DNA of 64,000 nucleotides from Chryseobacterium sediminis (lineage in GTDB: Bacteria; Bacteroidota; Bacteroidia; Flavobacteriales; Weeksellaceae), in NCBI RefSeq assembly GCF_008386505.1, contig NZ_VUNZ01000003.1, positions 124,001 to 188,000 of the forward strand, read 5' to 3'. The position numbers were made by a program, and so were the translations under genes. Under the pieces are notes generated by a model. That model worked only from the letters and a program-made list of their open reading frames with translations, was not told the origin of the DNA and searched no databases. This document shows, in pieces, positions 52,112 through 61,051 of this stretch (position 1 is the stretch's first letter; each line of letters starts with the position of its first letter).

Positions 52112-52648
52112 TTAATTTCCTGTTACTACTTTTGCAAAACGGATTACTTTATCATTCAAAGTATATCCAGTTTCAATAACGTCTACGATTTTTCCTTTCA
52201 AATCTTCCGATGGAGCAGGGATCTGAGTAATCGCTTCATGGAAATCAACATTAAAGCTGTCACCAGCTCTTACTTCCATTGTTTGTAAGCCTTTTTCGGT
52301 AAGTTTATTTTTGAATTTCTGATAGATCAGTTCCACTCCTTGAAGGTCAGCCGGATTTCCGTTTTTAGCGATTTCCTTTAATGCTCTTTCAAAATCATCT
52401 AAAACCCCTAACATTGAAACCATCATGTCCTGGTTAGCATACTGGAAGAATTCCATCTTCTCCTTGCTTGTTCTTTTTTTATAGTTTTCGAATTCAGCGT
52501 ACAATCTGATGTAACGGTCTTTTTCTTCTGCCAAAAGTTCTTCTGGCGAAGGTGCAGCTGTCACATTGTCCTGAGATGCTGTGTCATTCTGAACGTTGTT
52601 TTCTTCCTGATTATTGATGCTTTCTTCGTTAATATCCTGGTTTTCCAT
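52112..52648 (-). CDS. grpE: Nucleotide exchange factor GrpE
   Basis: Exchanges ADP on DnaK. The 178-aa protein has an acidic, Asn/Gln-rich N-terminus, a long coiled coil (about 38-75: EELLAEEKDRYIRLYAEFENYKKR) and the C-terminal beta domain (about 125-178) with FNVDFHEAITQIP and GYTLNDKVIRFAKVVT. Length normal. dnaJ follows on the same strand, so the pair is co-transcribed. Confidence 0.97.
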   Translation of the reverse strand: MENQDINEESINNQEENNVQNDTASQDNVTAAPSPEELLAEEKDRYIRLYAEFENYKKRTSKEKMEFFQYANQDMMVSMLGVLDDFERALKEIAKNGNPADLQGVELIYQKFKNKLTEKGLQTMEVRAGDSFNVDFHEAITQIPAPSEDLKGKIVDVIETGYTLNDKVIRFAKVVTGN

Positions 52649-52738
52649 AATTCAATATTTATTTACTGATTGTTTGACAAAGAGCCTGCCAAATCCAAAA
52701 TCTGGACATTAAGGCAGAAAAATGTCTAACGGTGAAAA
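52649..52738. other. Spacer upstream of grpE
   Basis: Start of a 544-base gene-free stretch. It should contain the grpE promoter, but no pair of boxes is convincing. CTGCC and GGCAG around 52686 and 52712 make a loose inverted repeat. The remainder of the stretch is the minisatellite that follows. Confidence 0.4.
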
Positions 52739-53163
52739 GTGAATAAATCAATTCGCTTCGCTCGTGAATTTATAAGTATGTAGTTTCAAAAATTGACTTT
52801 GCGAAGCAAAAACTGACTATTGACCATTCACTTTAAAAATGATCAATGGTGAATATGTTAATTCGCTACGCTTGTGAATTATAAATATGTAGTTTTAAAA
52901 ATTGACTTTGCTAAGTAAAAACTGACCATTCACTATCAATTGTGAAGATGTCAATCCACTTCGTTTGTGAATTTATAAGCGCGTAGTTTTAAAAATTGAC
53001 TTTGCGAAGCAAAAATTGACTATTGACTATTCACTTTAAAAATGATCAATGGTGAATATGTCAATCCGCTACGCTTGTGAATTTGTAAATGCGTATAACT
53101 TTAATAATTGACTTTGCGAAGCAAAAATTGACTATTGACCATTCACTTTAAAAATGTCCAATA
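52739..53163. repeat. Four-unit minisatellite between mntH and grpE
   Basis: Four tandem copies, at 52739-52848 (110 bases), 52849-52941 (93), 52942-53051 (110) and 53052-53163 (112), each beginning GTGAA and containing ATTGACTTTGCGAAGCAAA, then ATTGAC and ATTCAC segments. Unit 2 lacks about 17 bases (the second ATTGAC repeat). Each has a small hairpin TTTGC-GAA-GCAAA (52798, 52907 degenerate, 53001, 53113). ATTCAC at each unit end and GTGAAT at the next start form an inverted repeat across the joint. No ORF is shared. Confidence 0.9.
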
Positions 53164-53192
53164 GTCAATTTTAAAACTATAGTTTATATTTT

Positions 53193-54527
53193 TTATTCTC
53201 CCGTAAATGTCTGATACAACAGATACAGATTTAAAACAATAATAATAATGGAAATGGCCCACACGCAGATTTTAAGGAACGGTTTGTTGACGAATTCTCC
53301 CATCTTGGCTTTATCATTGGTAAACATAACCAATGGAACAACAGCAAAACTCAGCTGCATGGATAGAATTACCTGGCTTAAAACCAATAATTCGGTTGTT
53401 CCCTGTTCGCCGTAAAGAATAGCAACAATAAGAGCGGGAATTACAGCAATAAGTCTTGTGATAAGCCTTCTTAACCATGGTTTTAATCTGATGTTCAGGA
53501 AGCCTTCCATTACGATCTGACCTGCAAGTGTACCGGTTAATGTTGAGTTTTGTCCGGATGCTAATAAAGCAATAGCAAACGCAATACTTGCCATGGAAGC
53601 TCCCAGAATAGGGGTTAGCATTTTATAGGCGTCATGAATATCAGCAACATGTTCGTTTCCTGTAGTATGGAATGTGGCTGCTGCCAGAATAAGTATTGCT
53701 GCATTGATGAAGAAAGCAAGCATTAATGAAACTGTGCTGTCTATGGTGGCAAATTTTATCGCTTCTTTTTTTCCTTGAGTGTCACGGGTATAATCTCTAG
53801 TCTGTACAATACTGCTGTGCAAATACAGATTGTGGGGCATTACGGTAGCTCCTAAAATCCCGATGGCAATATAAAGCATAGCCGGATTCTGAATGATTTC
53901 CTTCTGAGGAACCAGCCCTCCCAGAATTTCATTGAAAGCGGGCTTGGAAATAATGATTTCATATACAAAACAGGCCAGAATAATGAATATAAGTCCACCT
54001 ACAATACTTTCAATCCATCGGAAACCTTTGGCCTGAAGTAAGAGGATGATTAAAACATCTACTGTAGTTATGACAATTCCCCAGGTCAGAGGAATATGGA
54101 ATAATAAGTTTAATGCAATGGCTGAACCAATGACCTCGGCGAGATCACAGGCGGCAATGGCTATTTCACAGAATACCCAGAGAATAAAATTGGTAGTAGG
54201 GTTAAAGTGATCTCTGCAGGCCTGTGCAAGATCTCTTTCTGCAACAACTCCGAGTTTCACAGAGAGATGCTGCAAAACCATTGCGAAAATATTGGAAATA
54301 AGAATTACGGATAGCAGGGTATACCCAAACTGAGCCCCTCCGGCAATATCCGTAGCCCAGTTTCCCGGATCCATATACCCCACGGCAATCATCAGTCCCG
54401 GTCCGGCAAAGGCAAGATACTTCCTCCAGAAATTTGCATTTTTAGGGACTTTGATAGATGAATAAACCTCTGATAAGGAATGTGATGTTTTATCTTTTCG
54501 CCAGGCGTTCTTTATATTGAAATTCAT
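53193..54527 (-). CDS. mntH: Nramp-family divalent metal (Mn2+) transporter
   Basis: Proton-coupled import of Mn2+ (and Fe2+). The 444-aa protein has about 11 helices, the metal-binding motif DPGNWATD in helix 1 (about residue 57) and MPHNLYLHS in helix 6 (about 235), both intact. The N-terminus is cytoplasmic and somewhat longer than in E. coli. A short palindrome sits directly before its start codon. Single gene. Confidence 0.95.
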   Translation of the reverse strand: MNFNIKNAWRKDKTSHSLSEVYSSIKVPKNANFWRKYLAFAGPGLMIAVGYMDPGNWATDIAGGAQFGYTLLSVILISNIFAMVLQHLSVKLGVVAERDLAQACRDHFNPTTNFILWVFCEIAIAACDLAEVIGSAIALNLLFHIPLTWGIVITTVDVLIILLLQAKGFRWIESIVGGLIFIILACFVYEIIISKPAFNEILGGLVPQKEIIQNPAMLYIAIGILGATVMPHNLYLHSSIVQTRDYTRDTQGKKEAIKFATIDSTVSLMLAFFINAAILILAAATFHTTGNEHVADIHDAYKMLTPILGASMASIAFAIALLASGQNSTLTGTLAGQIVMEGFLNIRLKPWLRRLITRLIAVIPALIVAILYGEQGTTELLVLSQVILSMQLSFAVVPLVMFTNDKAKMGEFVNKPFLKICVWAISIIIIVLNLYLLYQTFTGE

Positions 54528-54530
54528 AAA

Positions 54531-54548
54531 TGTTAGAAATGACTAACA
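54531..54548 (-). promoter_or_regulatory. Candidate operator before mntH
   Basis: TGTTAG-N6-CTAACA, a six-base-arm inverted repeat, starts four bases before the mntH start codon. Its position and TTAG-N6-CTAA core suggest a DtxR/MntR-type site; no regulator is nearby. Confidence 0.4.
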
Positions 54549-54587
54549 AATTTAATTAAATAAATGTAAACAGAAAAATCATGGCAT

Positions 54588-54619
54588 AAAAAAATCCCGG
54601 AAATTATCTTCCGGGATCT
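54588..54619 (-). terminator. Terminator after the DUF937-OmpA gene
   Basis: AGATCCCGGAA and TTCCGGGATTT on the minus strand give a stem of about nine pairs followed by a T-run. Confidence 0.85.
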
Positions 54620-54640
54620 AATTTTTATTGAATTTAAAGA

Positions 54641-55969
54641 TTATTTTGCAAATCTTACAGCCATTTTTCTGTCTGCAGCTCTTTCAGCATCAGAAGCTTT
54701 TGCATCTACTTTAGCAAATTTACTTCCATAACCTTCTGCTTCTAAAACCTGAGCGCCAACTCCAGCTTTTGCTAGAGCAGCTTTGATATACTCAGCTCTG
54801 GCTTTTGATAATTTTACATTAGAAGCTTCATTTCCTGTTTTATCAGTATAACCACCGATTTTGATTTTTGCATCAGGGAAAGCCTTAAGGATAGCCACTA
54901 AGTTATCCAATTGTCCTTGTGAACCTGCTTCCAGCTCAGTAGAACTTCCCATTTTGAAATTAACATGGTCGAAATCGTACCATTTATCTTTTAATGCAGA
55001 ATCATCAGCTGCATTCTTGTAAGCTCCGGATTTCAGGAATGAAATCATCTGATCCTCCATACCGCCTTTATAACCTTTTAACATTACTCCGTTAAGATCA
55101 ATGTTCTCATCGGTTTTGGCAGTAGCCGGAACAGGTGTTGCAGTTCCTGTTGTTGCAGTATCTGCAGTAGAACTGGTTGTTGCTGAGTCAGACGTACTTG
55201 TAGTTGTAGTAGTGGTCTGTTTTTTCTCGCACTGTTTCCATAAGAAATAGCCGGCTGCCAATAATAGTAAAAGCGGAAGCAACCATTTCCAGATTGAACC
55301 TCCGCCTTGATTATTATTGTTATTATTTTCAAATCTTTCTCTTACTTCTCTTGCTCCTTCCGAAACATTTTCTCTTGCTGTAGCTACACCTTCTGCGATG
55401 TTATCTTTAGCAGTAGACGTTACCGAAGAAACTGTTTCTTTAGCCTGACCAAACCAATTTTCAGCTCCTAATCCAAAGGAAGCCAAAGAAAGACCTGCAG
55501 GCAGTAAAGAAGAAATAATGCCTTTCTGATCATTCAGTAAGCTGGAAATCCCTGAAGCACCCAAATTATTGTCTGCTGCATATTTTCCAACTGTACCTAC
55601 TGTAGCTCCAGTCACCAGGTTTAACAAAGAACCTGCAGAGGTATTGCTTACTCCTGAAAAACTTGCAATGGAATTGACTAATCCACTTACTTTATCTCCA
55701 AAAATTGAAGACAACAAGTTAGAAATAATAGGATTGCTAGACGAACCGCCTAATAAATTTCCTAAAATTCCGCTTGAAGAGGCTTGTGTAATAGCATCCA
55801 CAACGCCAGGCTTATCTGCACTATTGGCCAATCCACCTACTACCGCAGGTAATAATCCGCCAATTGCTTTAGAAATACCGGATTCACTTTCTCCAAACTG
55901 CGATGCAGCCTGTGAAACCAAAGCGGGACCTAATTGTCCTTTAATTAAATCAATGACATTTAAAGACAT
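54641..55969 (-). CDS. DUF937-OmpA family protein
   Basis: A 442-aa protein without a signal peptide. Residues 1-165 form a Gly/Ser/Leu-rich DUF937 (YidB-like) domain; 165-215 are acidic and Asn-rich; a membrane helix at about 227-243 (WLLPLLLLLAAGYFLW) follows; then a Ser/Thr-rich spacer (about 250-290); and a C-terminal OmpA peptidoglycan-binding domain (about 320-442, IKIGGYTDKTGNEASNVKLSKARA). It probably sits in the inner membrane with the OmpA domain in the periplasm. Function unknown. Single gene. Confidence 0.9.
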   Translation of the reverse strand: MSLNVIDLIKGQLGPALVSQAASQFGESESGISKAIGGLLPAVVGGLANSADKPGVVDAITQASSSGILGNLLGGSSSNPIISNLLSSIFGDKVSGLVNSIASFSGVSNTSAGSLLNLVTGATVGTVGKYAADNNLGASGISSLLNDQKGIISSLLPAGLSLASFGLGAENWFGQAKETVSSVTSTAKDNIAEGVATARENVSEGAREVRERFENNNNNNQGGGSIWKWLLPLLLLLAAGYFLWKQCEKKQTTTTTTSTSDSATTSSTADTATTGTATPVPATAKTDENIDLNGVMLKGYKGGMEDQMISFLKSGAYKNAADDSALKDKWYDFDHVNFKMGSSTELEAGSQGQLDNLVAILKAFPDAKIKIGGYTDKTGNEASNVKLSKARAEYIKAALAKAGVGAQVLEAEGYGSKFAKVDAKASDAERAADRKMAVRFAK

Positions 55970-56088
55970 AATAATAAATTTTTTTGATTAATGTTGAGAT
56001 AAATTTAAACAAAAATCCGTCCAAATGTCACTTTTTTTTGAATATTTCTTTAAAAATCAACGATTTTTTTTAAAATCATTAATTTTTT

Positions 56089-57564
56089 TTAATAAGCTTT
56101 TGCGAATAATACACGTCTCTTAGAAGGTTTTCCAGAAACCAGTGAAACCCCTTCTTCCACATCATCATCTAAAGGAATACATCTGATAGTAGCCTTCGTT
56201 TCATCCTTAATCTGTTCTTCTTCTTCAGCTGTGCCATCCCAGTGTGCATAGATGAAACCACCTTTCTCTTCCAGAACTTTTTTGAATTCTTCGTAATTAT
56301 CCACTTTTGTGATATTATTTTTTCTGAATTCAAATGCTTTGTTATAAATGTCCTGCTGAATTGTTTTCAATAGATCTTCGATATAAGTGTCCAGACCTTC
56401 GATAGAACGAACTTCTTTTGTCAGATTATCTCTTCTCGCAATTTCCACAGATTTATTTTCCAGGTCTCTTGGTCCCATTGCGATTCTTACAGGAACACCT
56501 TTTAATTCATATTCTGCAAATTTCCATCCCGGTTTGTTCTGAGTATCATTATCAAACTTCACAGAAATACCTTTTGCTCTTAGTTTAGCCTGGATATCCA
56601 ACGCTACTTCGCTAATTTGTTCCAACTGTTCTTCTCCTTTAAAGATCGGAACAATCACCACCTGAATAGGTGCCAGAGTAGGAGGCAGCACCAATCCAAA
56701 ATCATCAGAGTGAGTCATAATCAAAGCTCCCATCAAACGAGTTGATGTTCCCCATGACGTAGCCCATGCATGTTCTATTTTTCCTTCTTTGTTGGTGAAT
56801 TTTACGTCAAATGCTTTTGCGAAGTTTTGTCCTAAGAAGTGAGATGTTCCCGCCTGTAAAGCTTTTCCATCCTGCATTAATGCTTCAATACAATAAGTTT
56901 CATCAGCTCCCGCAAATCTTTCAGATGGAGTTTTTAAACCTTGAATAACAGGAATTGCCATAAAGTTTTCTGCAAAATCTGCATATACCTTATTCATTTT
57001 TTCTGCTTCTTCTACTGCTTCATCTTTTGTAGCGTGAGCAGTGTGCCCTTCCTGCCATAAGAATTCTGCGGTTCTTAAGAAAAGACGTGTTCTCATTTCC
57101 CAACGAACAACATTCGCCCATTGGTTGATCAATATAGGTAGGTCTCTGTAAGACTGAATCCAGTTTTTGTATGTATTCCAGATAATAGCTTCTGAAGTAG
57201 GACGAACGATAAGTTCTTCTTCCAGTTTCGCATCCGGGTCCACAATTAGTTTGGATGGATTGTCCGGATCGGTTTTTAATCTGTAGTGGGTAACAACAGC
57301 GCATTCTTTTGCAAAACCTTCTGCATTCTTTTCCTCTGCCTCAAACAAGCTTTTGGGCACAAAAAGCGGGAAGTATGCGTTAACGTGACCTGTTTCTTTG
57401 AACTTTTTATCCATTTCATCACGCATTTTTTCCCAGATCGCATAGCCATACGGTTTGATCACCATACATCCACGCACACCTGAGTTTTCAGCTAAATCAG
57501 CTTTTACAACCAGCTCATTATACCATTTGCTGTAATCTTCGCTTCTTGAGGTTAATTTTGCCAT
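56089..57564 (-). CDS. proS: Prolyl-tRNA synthetase, archaeal/eukaryotic type
   Basis: Charges tRNA-Pro. The 491-aa class II enzyme lacks the inserted editing domain of the long bacterial type (about 570 aa) and has the short ProS-type-3 layout: catalytic core (motif 2 around [26 protein letters not shown], shortened here), anticodon domain (about 290-400) and a C-terminal domain ending [10 protein letters not shown]. Archaeal-type ProS is usual in Bacteroidetes. A -7 box (TATATTTG, minus strand, 57675-57682) lies ~110 bases upstream. Confidence 0.96.
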   Translation of the reverse strand: MAKLTSRSEDYSKWYNELVVKADLAENSGVRGCMVIKPYGYAIWEKMRDEMDKKFKETGHVNAYFPLFVPKSLFEAEEKNAEGFAKECAVVTHYRLKTDPDNPSKLIVDPDAKLEEELIVRPTSEAIIWNTYKNWIQSYRDLPILINQWANVVRWEMRTRLFLRTAEFLWQEGHTAHATKDEAVEEAEKMNKVYADFAENFMAIPVIQGLKTPSERFAGADETYCIEALMQDGKALQAGTSHFLGQNFAKAFDVKFTNKEGKIEHAWATSWGTSTRLMGALIMTHSDDFGLVLPPTLAPIQVVIVPIFKGEEQLEQISEVALDIQAKLRAKGISVKFDNDTQNKPGWKFAEYELKGVPVRIAMGPRDLENKSVEIARRDNLTKEVRSIEGLDTYIEDLLKTIQQDIYNKAFEFRKNNITKVDNYEEFKKVLEEKGGFIYAHWDGTAEEEEQIKDETKATIRCIPLDDDVEEGVSLVSGKPSKRRVLFAKAY

Positions 57565-57615
57565 TATTTTTTTTTAATTTTTTTAACTTTTGTCCGTTAT
57601 TGTTATCTAAAAATA

Positions 57616-57638
57616 AAAATCTATTTTTGATAGATTTT
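57616..57638 (-). promoter_or_regulatory. Terminator-like hairpin in the proS 5' leader
   Basis: AAAATCTA and TAGATTTT form an eight-base-pair stem with a seven-base loop and T-tracts. It lies between the proS promoter and start codon. The upstream leader has the direct repeat TTTGGTACA (plus strand 57650-57658 and 57661-57669). No proline-rich leader ORF was found. Confidence 0.35.
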
Positions 57639-57709
57639 TTTACCAGTATTTTGGTACATTTTTGGTACAGATTGCAAATATAATTTAAATTAAAAATTTT
57701 TACGTTATC

Positions 57710-58825
57710 ATGAAAAGAAATATACATAAAAATTTGCTTGGTCTGCTAAGATCCAAAGGGGTGTTGGCGATATCAGGCGGATTATTACTTGTGTCTTGTG
57801 GTGCTCAGATGGGAGGGTATAGCGAGACAGACGGGGTGTATTACGACCCCAATAAGGATACGCTACCTGAAGGAGTTATCATTAATGATAGCGGAAACAG
57901 AGTAGGAGAATATTATGACTATTATCAGGATTCCAATGTGATTCAAAATGCACAGACGAATTCCAGAGAACAGCAAAACAGATATAATGACTGGAGCAAT
58001 ACCAATCCGAATTGGAACTCCAATGCTACAGATTCAGACTGGGGACTTTATGCAGGTTCTCAGACAAACTACTATGACAACTCATGGGGATGGGGATCTC
58101 CTTGGGGATGGTATGGTGGTTATAGCCCATATTGGGGCTGGGGTATGAACCGTGGCTGGGGCTGGGGTGCAAGTATGTCCTGGGGTTGGGGCGGATCATT
58201 CGGCTGGGGCTGGGGAGGCTCTTACGGATGGGGAAGTCCATACTGGGGATACGGCTATGGTGGATATTATGATCCATTCTGGGGCGGATACTACGGAAAT
58301 CCTTATTGGGGATACGGAGGCGGTTACTGGGGTGGCGGCTACTATAACAGACCGGTTTACAGAAGAAGCGGCACCAGTGGAGGAGGATTCCAGAATACAG
58401 GTGTAGCCAACGCAGTATACAGAACCAATACAGCCAATTCAGGCTTCAGAAATACCAACGGAGGTTTCAGAAACGGAAATAACGGAGGTTTCAGAGATTC
58501 TAATTCAAATGGTGGTTTCAGAAATAGCAATGGCGGATTTAGAAACACAGATAATGGTGGATTCAGAAACGGTAACTCAGGAGGTTTCAGAAATTCGCAG
58601 TCAAATGGAGGATTCCGTAATACGGCACCACAGACAAGACCTAATTATAATTATCAGCAATCACAGCCTAGAAACAACAATAGTGGAGGCTTCAGATCTA
58701 ATGATTCAGGAGGTTTCAGATCTAGCGGCGGCTTCAACTCCGGTGGAGGCGGCTTCAGAGGTGGTTCTTCTGGCGGCGGTGGCGGAATGAGATCCGGCGG
58801 CGGAGGAAGAGGTGGATTCAGATAA
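57710..58825 (+). CDS. Gly/Trp/Tyr-rich lipoprotein with GGFR repeats
   Basis: A 371-aa lipoprotein (lipobox LLLVSC, Cys30). Three compositionally distinct parts follow: a soluble acidic stretch (about 31-110), a Trp/Gly/Tyr-rich tract (about 115-225, many WGWG and GYYG units) and an Asn/Gly-rich tail (about 240-371) with about eleven GGFR motifs ending in an RGG-like segment. Such sequences are known for adhesive or structural surface proteins, but I cannot assign a role. Probably the surface of the outer membrane. It is 30 bases upstream of the OMPP1-like gene; the two are likely an operon. Confidence 0.8.
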   Translation: MKRNIHKNLLGLLRSKGVLAISGGLLLVSCGAQMGGYSETDGVYYDPNKDTLPEGVIINDSGNRVGEYYDYYQDSNVIQNAQTNSREQQNRYNDWSNTNPNWNSNATDSDWGLYAGSQTNYYDNSWGWGSPWGWYGGYSPYWGWGMNRGWGWGASMSWGWGGSFGWGWGGSYGWGSPYWGYGYGGYYDPFWGGYYGNPYWGYGGGYWGGGYYNRPVYRRSGTSGGGFQNTGVANAVYRTNTANSGFRNTNGGFRNGNNGGFRDSNSNGGFRNSNGGFRNTDNGGFRNGNSGGFRNSQSNGGFRNTAPQTRPNYNYQQSQPRNNNSGGFRSNDSGGFRSSGGFNSGGGGFRGGSSGGGGGMRSGGGGRGGFR

Positions 58826-58854
58826 TTTTCAAACGAATAAACTATTAAAAAATA

Positions 58855-60264
58855 ATGTTAAAAAAATCTTTAGTATTAATGAGTATTTCTGCAGCATTTT
58901 ATGCGCAGGCTCAGGATGTTTCTGTGATAAGAAATACCGTGGATGTTTACTCAAGTACTCCTATGGTGGGATCGGCTAAGTTTAATGCAATGGCTGGAGC
59001 TAATGGTGCGTTGGGAGGTGATGCAAACTCTTTGCTTACCAACCCGGCAGGTTTAGGGGTAGCTATTTCAGGAGAGGTTTCAGGAACTTTATCTATTTTA
59101 GGCAATAAAAACAGCAGCTCTTTAGCTGGATCTACCATAGACTATAGCAAAACCAGAGGAGACCTTGGAAATGCGGGAGGAGTTATTGCTTTTCCACTGA
59201 TGACAGAAACAGCTTGGAAGTTTATTAATATTGGTATTAATTTCTCCAACCAGTCTCTTGATAACGTAATCCAGTCACCGGGTAATAACAATATTGTTTA
59301 CGCCTTTGATAAAAATGATATTACCAAGGATGCTGCATTGGCAGGACATATGTATGAAAGATATGGTAATTTGTCAAAGATGAGTTTTGGGGTAGGAGCA
59401 AATTATAACCATAATTTATATTTAGGGGCAGGTTTCAATTTTTTCAACGCTTCAGTTGATCAATATGATACTTTATTTTACCGAAACATTGCTAATGGTT
59501 CTACAGAAGCATTCAGTAAGCAGGATACTCCCTATACAGAAAGATCTTCAGGATTTTCTGCTTCATTAGGGGTTATCGGAAAGCTAAGCCCTAATTTCAG
59601 AGTAGGAGCATCTCTTGAAACGCCTACGTTCTGGTCGATAGACAGAAATTATTATTTCTATAACGATGCTGTTTACGGGGACGATATAGGTGCTGAAAAC
59701 AGAAAATTTACTTCACCGCTTAAAGCAACAGTGAGTGCTGCATTTGTAGCAAGTAAAAACTTCTCTTTGAACGTAGATTATACCCTTGGACTTACAAAGC
59801 CTGATTATAAAGTATATGGCGGTGCAGAAAGAGTGTTGAATGACTTCTTCAAGGAAAATTACAAAAACCTTTCTGAAGTAAGAGTAGGAGCTGAGTACAG
59901 AGTACAGCAGTTCAGACTGAGAGGTGGTTATGCTTACCAGTCAAGTCCTTTTGATGCACTTACAATCAGTAGATTTAATGATGCTGGCAGTGTAGGTGAT
60001 CAATCATACAGCAACATGATGCTAAGTGATAGAAATACACTTTCTTTCGGTATCGGGTATGATTTCAAATCATTTTATGTAGATGCATCTTATCAGAATA
60101 TCTCATCTAAGTATACTAATCCTTTTATGAGAGGATATATGGACGGAAATTCTGATTCATCTTATTATTCTGCTAATAACATCTTTGAAAGCGATGCATA
60201 TGCAGCAAGTGAGGTTAAAAATAACAGAAACAATTTCTTCCTTACGTTAGGATGGAAATTCTAA
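58855..60264 (+). CDS. Outer-membrane protein, OMPP1/FadL family
   Basis: A 469-aa barrel with a signal peptide (about 1-20, ends AQAQ). The N-terminus after cleavage, with MAGANGALGGDANSLLTNPAGL, is the conserved hatch-like segment of the FadL/TodX group, and the remainder alternates strands up to a C-terminal FLTLGWKF. FadL-type proteins carry hydrophobic substrates such as fatty acids through the outer membrane. Co-location with the Gly-rich lipoprotein suggests a shared surface function. A terminator ends the unit. Confidence 0.85.
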   Translation: MLKKSLVLMSISAAFYAQAQDVSVIRNTVDVYSSTPMVGSAKFNAMAGANGALGGDANSLLTNPAGLGVAISGEVSGTLSILGNKNSSSLAGSTIDYSKTRGDLGNAGGVIAFPLMTETAWKFINIGINFSNQSLDNVIQSPGNNNIVYAFDKNDITKDAALAGHMYERYGNLSKMSFGVGANYNHNLYLGAGFNFFNASVDQYDTLFYRNIANGSTEAFSKQDTPYTERSSGFSASLGVIGKLSPNFRVGASLETPTFWSIDRNYYFYNDAVYGDDIGAENRKFTSPLKATVSAAFVASKNFSLNVDYTLGLTKPDYKVYGGAERVLNDFFKENYKNLSEVRVGAEYRVQQFRLRGGYAYQSSPFDALTISRFNDAGSVGDQSYSNMMLSDRNTLSFGIGYDFKSFYVDASYQNISSKYTNPFMRGYMDGNSDSSYYSANNIFESDAYAASEVKNNRNNFFLTLGWKF

Positions 60265-60289
60265 GCTTTACATAAGCTATATACAAATA

Positions 60290-60317
60290 AAAAGCTCCGG
60301 ATTTCGGAGCTTTTTTT
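60290..60317 (+). terminator. Terminator after the FadL-like gene
   Basis: AAAGCTCCG and CGGAGCTTT form a nine-base-pair stem with loop GATTT and a T-run; also flanked by A on the left, so it can serve the converging ZIP gene. Confidence 0.88.
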
Positions 60318-60322
60318 ATTTT

Positions 60323-61051
60323 TTAATGAGAATGAGCAGCAGGATGCTGATGGAAGAGGTGCATCATTAATGCAAGTGAAACTCCTAAAACAACCAGTCC
60401 TATTTTTACCCAGTCAATATTGTGATTTTTATTGCTTTCAAAAATGATCACCGAAGAAATGTGAAGGAAAATTCCACCTACGATAGCCAGAAAATAAGGC
60501 TGAAGATCAGGGTTAAAATAGTTTCCTAACAGCATTCCCATTGGAGAAGCTAGGGCAAATAAGGCTACAATGAGAATAGAGGGATAAGATGAAGAACTCT
60601 TTGATTCTCCTTTTCTGTTGAATAAAAATGCTCCCAGAATAAATGAAATAGGAAGATTGTGAAACACAATTCCCCAAAGATAAGGAGACATTTCATGCTC
60701 TTCATTGGCAAGAGGGATCCCTTCAATAAAAGCATGGATGAACAATCCCACCATCAAAGCAGCAGGAAGAATGTTGTGTTCATTATGATGATGGAAGTGC
60801 CCGTGTTCAAACCCTTTGGTAAGAGCCTCCAGAATCATCTGTAGAAGAACTCCTGCAATTACAAATATCCCAAGATTACTGCTTTCTGCAGAGGTGTAAA
60901 CCTGCGGAAAAACTTCATTGAGACAGATTGTAATCAAAAAACCGGCACTTAATATCAATAGATTTTTAGCCAGTTTTTCTTTTTTACCAAAGTGTTTTCC
61001 CAGAAATACTCCTGTTATTACACTTAAAATCAGTAAAAGTACTGTTATCAT
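60323..61051 (-). CDS. ZIP-family metal transporter
   Basis: A 242-aa inner-membrane protein with about eight helices. The metal-binding motifs are HAFIEGIPLA (about residue 107) and HNLPISFILGAF (about 130), with a His-rich cytoplasmic loop (HGHFHHHNEHN) before the first and a His-rich C-terminus. Likely substrate zinc, with iron or manganese possible. Its start overlaps the methyltransferase stop by one base. Confidence 0.92.
   Translation of the reverse strand: MITVLLLILSVITGVFLGKHFGKKEKLAKNLLILSAGFLITICLNEVFPQVYTSAESSNLGIFVIAGVLLQMILEALTKGFEHGHFHHHNEHNILPAALMVGLFIHAFIEGIPLANEEHEMSPYLWGIVFHNLPISFILGAFLFNRKGESKSSSSYPSILIVALFALASPMGMLLGNYFNPDLQPYFLAIVGGIFLHISSVIIFESNKNHNIDWVKIGLVVLGVSLALMMHLFHQHPAAHSH

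Noticed and set aside
52739-53163. Repeat array as a CRISPR
   Set aside because: Units are ~110 bases throughout and nearly identical; there are no variable spacers and no cas genes.
57616-57660. Short ORF (12 codons, MYQNTGKK) in the proS leader as an attenuator peptide
   Set aside because: It has no proline codons, so it cannot sense prolyl-tRNA charging.
58430-58800. Short regularly spaced repeats that look CRISPR-like
   Set aside because: They are GGFR codons of the Gly-rich lipoprotein, vary in length and are translated in frame.
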